64,000 bases of DNA from Anniella stebbinsi (Eukaryota; Chordata; Lepidosauria; Squamata; Anniellidae). The position numbers and the translations under genes are program-made. The stretch is taken from positions 27,718,001 through 27,782,000 of the forward strand of contig JARDYH010000004.1 of assembly GCA_029215795.1 (NCBI GenBank), in the 5' to 3' direction. Below are positions 59,911 through 64,000 of this stretch, in pieces; position 1 is the first letter of the stretch; each line of letters begins with the position of its first letter. Below the pieces are notes generated by a model, which was not told the DNA's origin, ran no database searches, and worked only from the letters and a program-made list of their open reading frames with translations.

Positions 59911-60926
59911 GTCTACCACTCCCTGTCCACCGCATCCTAACAGAAGCCACCAGACCGTCCACTCGGAGGTCCTATGCTGGAAAATGGAAGAAATTTCTAC
60001 TATTTGCGAGAGAAAACGATATATCACCACTATCTTGTGACATTGGAAATATTCTATCGTTCTTAGTGACCCTCCACGAAGCAGGCTTGCAACACTCGTC
60101 TGTGAAGGTCTATTTAGCAGCTATTTCATCACACCATGACCTTATTCAAGGCCACTCTGTTTTCTCTCACCCGGTCTCAAAGCGTTTTCTCAGAGGCCTA
60201 CGGAACATTCGACCACCAGAGAGGTCTTTGGTCCCACAGTGGAGTTTGTCTGTCGCACTGGCTGCCTTATCTGACAAGCCGTTCGAACCTCTAGCGACGA
60301 TAGATCTCCGGTTGTTGACATTAAAGGTAGCTTTCCTTGTGGCTATCACCTCTGCCAGGTGGGCATCAGAACTCTGTGCATTAATGTTGGACCCACCGTA
60401 TACACAGTTTTTCAGAGATAAGGTTGTGCTCAGGCCGGGTCCAGACTTTAAACCGAAAGTACTTTCACATTTTCATGTAAGCCAGGACATTGTTCTCCCA
60501 ACTTTTTTCCAGGACGCCACAGACATCATCGGATCAAAACTACATTCCCTTGATGTTAGACGAGCATTAGCCTTTTACAAAGACAGGACTCGGGGTTTTC
60601 GTAAATCTCAGCGTTTGTTCGTTTGCTATGGCGGAAAGATGAAGGGCCAGGCAGTGTCTGCCCAACGTTTTGCGAAATGGGTTGTACGAGCCGTCTCACT
60701 AAGTTATGAGCTCGCTAAGAAAGAAATTCCTACGGGACTGAGATCACACTCCACAAGGGCTATGGCAACGTCTACAGCTCTTGGAAAGGGTGTTTCCATT
60801 CCAGACCTATGTAGGGCCGCCACGTGGTCTTCACCATCTACCTTCGTGACCCATTACAAACTCGACGTTCGAGCACGAAATGACGCTAGCTTCGGACGGG
60901 CGGTGTTGTCATCCATTCTACAATGA
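58071..60926 (+). CDS. DIRS ORF3, tyrosine recombinase (long overlapping frame)
   Basis: The recombinase domain fills the last 330 or so residues (about 59,930-60,926): an N-terminal SAM-like core-binding part (RRSYAGKWKKFLLFARENDI, SSVKVYLAAISSHHDLIQG) and a catalytic part with R763 (ITSARWASEL), H893-x-x-R896 (LRSHSTRAMA) and the nucleophile Y929 (VTHYKLDV). All catalytic residues are present. The frame is open far upstream, to an ATG at 58071 and on to 58005, overlapping nearly all of ORF2; the upstream 600 residues resemble nothing and may not be translated. It is in the same frame as ORF1, with only that ORF's TGA between. The enzyme integrates the circular DNA intermediate. The true start is uncertain. 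Confidence 0.9.
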   Translation: MDPHYFGQMGVTNHPSRVLYRLRQPPTNGSTTVYFSNGRPAAGSSDPSSEGSNFSSTFFRREQRILLALFYSPKEGWKVAPYSGLEAAKRIPVYHQVQDDYPGLSPTATPTECVVHSCRSKRCLLPYSHLPTPPAFSAVHHRNGNFSVQRPPVRVEVCAQSFHQMHGGSMRLSSFSGSRTLPIPGRLADRLPVQVAGQKGRHNSDDVTKFAGSGSEFGEIRPSTLANDTIRRRSSRLEGRQGVPPSRETHQNSQNGPKDYGRAAPQNHYLTTTARSNGLHNLCCAVGPSQNATTANVSPLSVRPTPTQQHEEGDYPNSSASVTSLVGYPRESTKGTPLFGRAPIQVDNLGCVATGVGSALRPPLSTRGVVPKGKKTPHQFLGATGGQKRLANLPDPCIIPPRPDCVRQYVSGLVHKQAGRNPIQKSVKAHSTHLRLGNLPQDQTICSPYSRHRQHASGRTQSTVSDFSRVGSLNAGHLNSVQPMGRPNLGRIRLCGKCCVQKFLLQGREGKGFPRRCSQHALGTRACLCLPALSANLQGGSDSPTQGDGGHPSHPVVAKTGLVLPTPSLNERGIPPPTQSSRPSDNGQGPHAAPSPREVEVNGVAHPTRWAHLGLPLPVHRILTEATRPSTRRSYAGKWKKFLLFARENDISPLSCDIGNILSFLVTLHEAGLQHSSVKVYLAAISSHHDLIQGHSVFSHPVSKRFLRGLRNIRPPERSLVPQWSLSVALAALSDKPFEPLATIDLRLLTLKVAFLVAITSARWASELCALMLDPPYTQFFRDKVVLRPGPDFKPKVLSHFHVSQDIVLPTFFQDATDIIGSKLHSLDVRRALAFYKDRTRGFRKSQRLFVCYGGKMKGQAVSAQRFAKWVVRAVSLSYELAKKEIPTGLRSHSTRAMATSTALGKGVSIPDLCRAATWSSPSTFVTHYKLDVRARNDASFGRAVLSSILQ

Positions 60927-60977
60927 TGCTTGCCCATCGAGTCTACCCTCCTCCGGTAAGTGGTTGCTGGTTACTCG

Positions 60978-61072
60978 CCCATAGTGTGTGATGCACAGAG
61001 ACCACGAAGAAGAAATGCAAGTTGCTCACCTGTAACTGTAGTTCTTCGAGTGGTCATCTGTGCAGTCACACA
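60978..61072. repeat. DIRS internal complementary region (ICR)
   Basis: The first part (CCATAGTGTGTGATGCACAG and on to 61013) is the reverse complement of the left terminus at 55348-55380. The second part (AAATGCAAGTTGCTCACCTG to 61072) is the reverse complement of the right terminus at 61340-61398. Joined, they image the circle junction. Confidence 0.93.
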
Positions 61073-61215
61073 ACCCTCCCACCGTCCCCTCTAGACTTCG
61101 CTGTTAGGAGTTTATGAGTGATATAGGCATGCCACTCTTCTGCTTATTTTTTCTTAATTGTAAATGGTGATTCTCTTAGACTACCTCGGTGTGTGACTGT
61201 TTAGGCGGTCTCATG

Positions 61216-61343
61216 GAACTGAGGTAGGCGGGAACCCAGGCATGCGCGATAAGACGGTGGGGGGAGGGGTTCCCGCCAATAGTTTCTAAGCTTTAGAAGT
61301 TTCCGAAGTGAGGCTCGGCATCGGCACGAGCCCATAGTGTGTG
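61216..61343 (-). repeat. DIRS right inverted terminal repeat
   Basis: Exact inverse of the left repeat over 128 positions. The right terminal extension follows to 61400. Confidence 0.95.
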
Positions 61344-61400
61344 ACTGCACAGATGACCACTCGAAGAACTACAGTTTCAGGTGAGCAACTTGCATTTCTT

Positions 61401-61740
61401 ACTCTCACCACTTGAGAGCAGCTTCACCATGTAAGAGTAGTGCTTATTGAGTATTCTGAAGGCTCCTGCAACAAAAAGGCAGAGAAAGTTGGAGGAATAA
61501 CAACCATACAGTAAAGGAGAAGGTCCTGTCTGACTCTTTTGTTGTGTAAGAGGCAAGCGCAGAAGACCTCAGTGATGGCAGACCATGTGAGGGGTGCTTT
61601 CACTTTTAGTCAGAAGACACTAGGAACAATTTGGCCTGCATAATCCTGGACCTGTATGACTGTGCCAGTTGCCAAGGACAATTGTCCAGTTAAGTTGTTT
61701 CTGCTCCTTTTACAAGTAAAAGAAGGTTGCTTTGTGTTTC
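61401..61740 (+). other. GDAP1L1: GDAP1L1 intron 3, nothing recognised
   Basis: Unique-looking DNA after the DIRS element; no exon 4 candidate. Confidence 0.5.
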
Positions 61741-61805
61741 TATAAGTTCATTCATTCATTCATTCATTACATTTCTAATCCACCCAATAACTGGTGTTCT
61801 CTAAA
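61741..61805. repeat. (CATT)n run with retroelement tail
   Basis: Five to six CATT units lead into TTTCTAATCCACCCAATAAC, a decayed version of the tail at 1816. Confidence 0.5.
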
Positions 61806-61869
61806 GTTATAATGAATAGCTGTTGAGTTTGAACACATCTGGTGTGTGTTATTATTTCCCATTGACAAA

Positions 61870-62184
61870 AGGTGACCGTATGGGAAGGAGGACCAGGCTC
61901 CTGTATCTTTAACACTTGCATAGAAAAGGGAATTTCAGCAGGTGTCATTTGTATGCATGCAGCACCTGGTGAAATTCCCTCTTCACAACAGTTAAAGCTG
62001 CAGAAGCCCTGCCCTCGTGACCAGATACAAAAGAGGGCAGGGCTCAAGTAGCTTTAACGGTTATGATAGAGAGGGAATTTCAGCAGGTGCTGCATGCATA
62101 CAAATAATACCTGCTGAAATTCCCTTTTCTGTACAACTGTTAAAGATACAGGAGCCCTGTCCTCCTTTTCATATGGTCACCCTA
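61870..62184. mobile_element. GGGTGACCA foldback element, copy 3
   Basis: The ends AGGTGACCGTATGGGAAGGA and CCTTTTCATATGGTCACCCT are inverse. The same interior hairpin words as copies 1 and 2 are present (GGAATTTCAGCAGGTG, ATGCATGCAGCACCTGG). Confidence 0.7.
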
Positions 62185-62648
62185 GCAAAATAGTCCATTC
62201 TTCATCTTCTTATCTCTCTTCCTAGTGGCTAATTTCACCTTCTTTTTTGCCCCACTTAGGAAACGTAGCTGCTACAAAGAGAGTTGGGCTGAACCAAAAA
62301 TGACCCACAAATTCACCACCCCATTTGTAGGCAGGGCATTTGGGAAAGGGGTGGAAAGTCTGTGAATATTGGGGGGAGGATTAAGCAGTTGTGACAGATT
62401 CAGCTCAAGTTTTTTTTTTTAAAAAAGTATTTATTTATTTTATTTATATTTATATACTGCCCTTCATTTTCAAACCACAGACCAGTGTACAAAATTCATT
62501 AAAGCAACAACTAAAATAACATACAAAGATAAAAGCAACAAAGAAAATCTACCCAGCTAGGTTTTGAAATGTTTATTTATTTAAAATATTTTATATTTAT
62601 TTAAAAAATGGAAACAGGAGTTGATGGCAGTTGGAATTTCTCTCTCCT
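62185..62648 (+). other. GDAP1L1: intron 3 with LINE-tail remnant
   Basis: A TTTATTTATTTT run and TATATACTGCCCTTCATTTT (62430-62530) mark a degraded minus-strand retroelement tail. Otherwise nothing. Confidence 0.45.
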
Positions 62649-62997
62649 AGGGTGCCTCTGCAAGAGGCATTTAAAGCTCTTTCAAGGCGCATTAAAAAAA
62701 TTACCTCTACAAGAACGGAGCGCAAATCGGGCGTAGAGGCGCGTTATCTCCCCAATTATGCGCATTATTGAATGCGCGTTAAATCGCGAGTTTTATTTTG
62801 CTCAGTCCGTTAAAGCGCATTTTGACTGTGTGAATAAGCGTTTATGCGCATTAACTACTTGTAAAGCGCATTTTGGACATCTGTTAATGCGCTTCGCCGC
62901 CTCTCGTGCAGAGGGATTAGGCATAAATGCGCTTCTGCGATTATGCGCATAATCGCCTAACCAGGCGCAAAAGCGAATCCTTGTAGAGGGGACCCTA
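62649..62997 (+). mobile_element. GCGCAT-studded repeat element, copy 2
   Basis: The ends TAGGGTGCCTCTGCAAG and CTTGTAGAGGGGACCCTA are inverted, and CTAG sits at both edges (62647-62650, 62995-62998). It aligns with the reverse complement of 16061-16416 and keeps the GCGCAT words and the 64-codon open frame (62758-62952). Confidence 0.7.
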
Positions 62998-63220
62998 GAA
63001 GCTGCTGTGCCCCCACCCCAGAATGCCCATGTGGGAGAGAGAAATGGAGACTTTCTACACGGGGCTTTTATTGTGCAGTTGTGATTCTTCACAGTAGTTT
63101 GTGGGTCCTTTACATGACATTGTCATCATCCAGAGCCTTTTCTGTGTTGTGCAACCATTGTCACAAGGTTTTTTCCTAATGTGCAAAGTCTCTTATTTTT
63201 TTGAATGGCATTATAGTAGC

Positions 63221-63654
63221 TTTGTGTATTTGTGCAATTCCACTATACCACAGCACCACCTAGTGGTTGTGTAATGGAAATTTAGAAAGGCAAAGAAAGA
63301 AATCCCCCATTGGGGGAAAAACATGTAAAAGAGCTGATTTTAATCCTGCGAAGAATCTGGAAGCAGAAGCCTCGGTAAAGCAGCTTCCTATTGGGTCTCT
63401 AGGCTCCTTCCGTCTCCCTACCCAAAGCTGTGCTTAGATGGGCAAAATTGGGCATCAAGGCAAAAATGCAGGGCAGCTGAAGCATGGAGGAGAGGGTTCC
63501 CTCTATGCTGTAGCCGTCCTGCATAGGATAGTCACCAGCCTCAAAGTGTGCCCTAATTTTTTTCCCAGGATTTCCCCCCTCTCCCTTTCTGTATGTTCCA
63601 CTACACAACCACTAGGAGGCACTGTGGTGTAGCAGAATTGCGCAAATACACAGA
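63221..63654. mobile_element. MITE with about 58-bp terminal inverted repeats
   Basis: The left arm TTTGTGTATTTGTGCAATTC and on through CACCACCTAGTGGTTGTG is the inverse of the right arm CACAACCACTAGGAGGCACT to GCGCAAATACACAGA. A lone relative of the right arm is at 27470-27530. Confidence 0.65.
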
Positions 63655-64000
63655 GTGTTTCATATCACCATTCAGGATATACCAGACTTTCCCCATTAGG
63701 AAAGAAAACCCCAAATAATGGTTATCCAAAGCGCCTGTATACTACCATGAGTGAGGAATCACGAGTGCACATTAAAAGTCTCATCTAGAAAGCCAACACA
63801 AAACCAAGTCACTCTTTTTAAATATAAAAAGTTTCCTACTGAAATCAATGCAACTAAAGTTTCTAACCACATCTTGGCTAGGGCTGTGGGCTTCTGCTGG
63901 ATGTTCTAATTCAGGCACCCCAATGCCTTCCTGGGCCTGCCCTGATCTACGGAGATTAGGTTACAGAGGCAGGGCAAGTTGGCATCAGACTCTGTACTTG
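63655..64000 (+). other. GDAP1L1: intron 3 to window edge, nothing recognised
   Basis: No exon-like match to the remaining GDAP1L1 protein was found; a fragment near 63890-63960 looks like an eroded repeat. Confidence 0.4.

Larger units (their letters stand above)
55348..61400 (+). mobile_element. full-length DIRS-type tyrosine-recombinase retrotransposon
   Basis: A 6.05-kb unit with all DIRS landmarks. Inverted terminal repeats of 128 bp (55370-55497 and 61216-61343) are identical. Outside each lies a different terminal extension (55348-55369; 61344-61400), and an internal complementary region (60978-61072) is the complement of both extensions fused. Three ORFs: gag-like (55851-58004), RT/RNase H/MT-like (57859-59910) and a frame ending in a tyrosine recombinase (to 60926). 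DIRS elements replicate through a circle and integrate by the recombinase, so no target duplication is expected and none is seen; both ends carry CTT. It is in sense orientation in GDAP1L1 intron 3. Confidence 0.93.

Noticed and set aside
61401..64000. Search for GDAP1L1 exon 4
   Set aside because: No translated match to the expected helical segment was seen before the window ends.

Overview
The window looks like nuclear DNA of a squamate reptile (lizard or snake). It carries two split vertebrate genes with reptile-like repeats around them: a Sauria-type tRNA-derived SINE, CR1/L2-type LINE fragments, many hAT-like and PIF/Harbinger-like miniature DNA transposons, and a full-length DIRS-type tyrosine-recombinase retrotransposon. 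I saw no bacterial operons, rRNA, functional tRNA or CRISPR. Species cannot be set from sequence alone.

Layout. 1-7.4 kb is intergenic and repeat-rich. A CpG-rich promoter lies at about 7.4-8.15 kb; it probably fires in both directions. OSER1 (+) follows: a probable noncoding first exon ending at 8129, coding exons at 11191-11267, 13403-13507 and 14968-15670, and a poly(A) signal near 15804. The exons join in frame to a 294-residue protein. 15.8-28.7 kb is intergenic, filled with MITEs, CR1 pieces and SINEs. GDAP1L1 (+) begins with the ATG at 28681. Exons 1-3 are at 28681-28860, 44851-45043 and 54667-54840, separated by introns of about 16 and 9.6 kb; the remaining exons lie beyond the right edge.

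Introns 2 and 3 of GDAP1L1 are a transposon landfill. A GC-rich 1,081-bp hAT-like element (53029-54109), built from serial palindromes, sits in an L2/CR1-like LINE with an exact 8-bp target duplication. Intron 3 starts with a CR1 3' end, into whose tail a 6.05-kb DIRS element (55348-61400) has inserted. That element keeps identical 128-bp inverted terminal repeats, an internal complementary region, a gag-like ORF, an RT/RNase H/methyltransferase-like ORF and a tyrosine recombinase with its catalytic residues.

How the parts relate. OSER1 and GDAP1L1 are neighbours in human chromosome 20q13 as I remember it, but there they are on opposite strands, while here both are on +. The most notable signals are the DIRS element, including one TGA that alone separates the gag frame from the recombinase frame; the palindrome-array hAT element; a pair of GCGCAT-studded elements at 16.1 and 62.8 kb; and several hairpin-forming repeat families.
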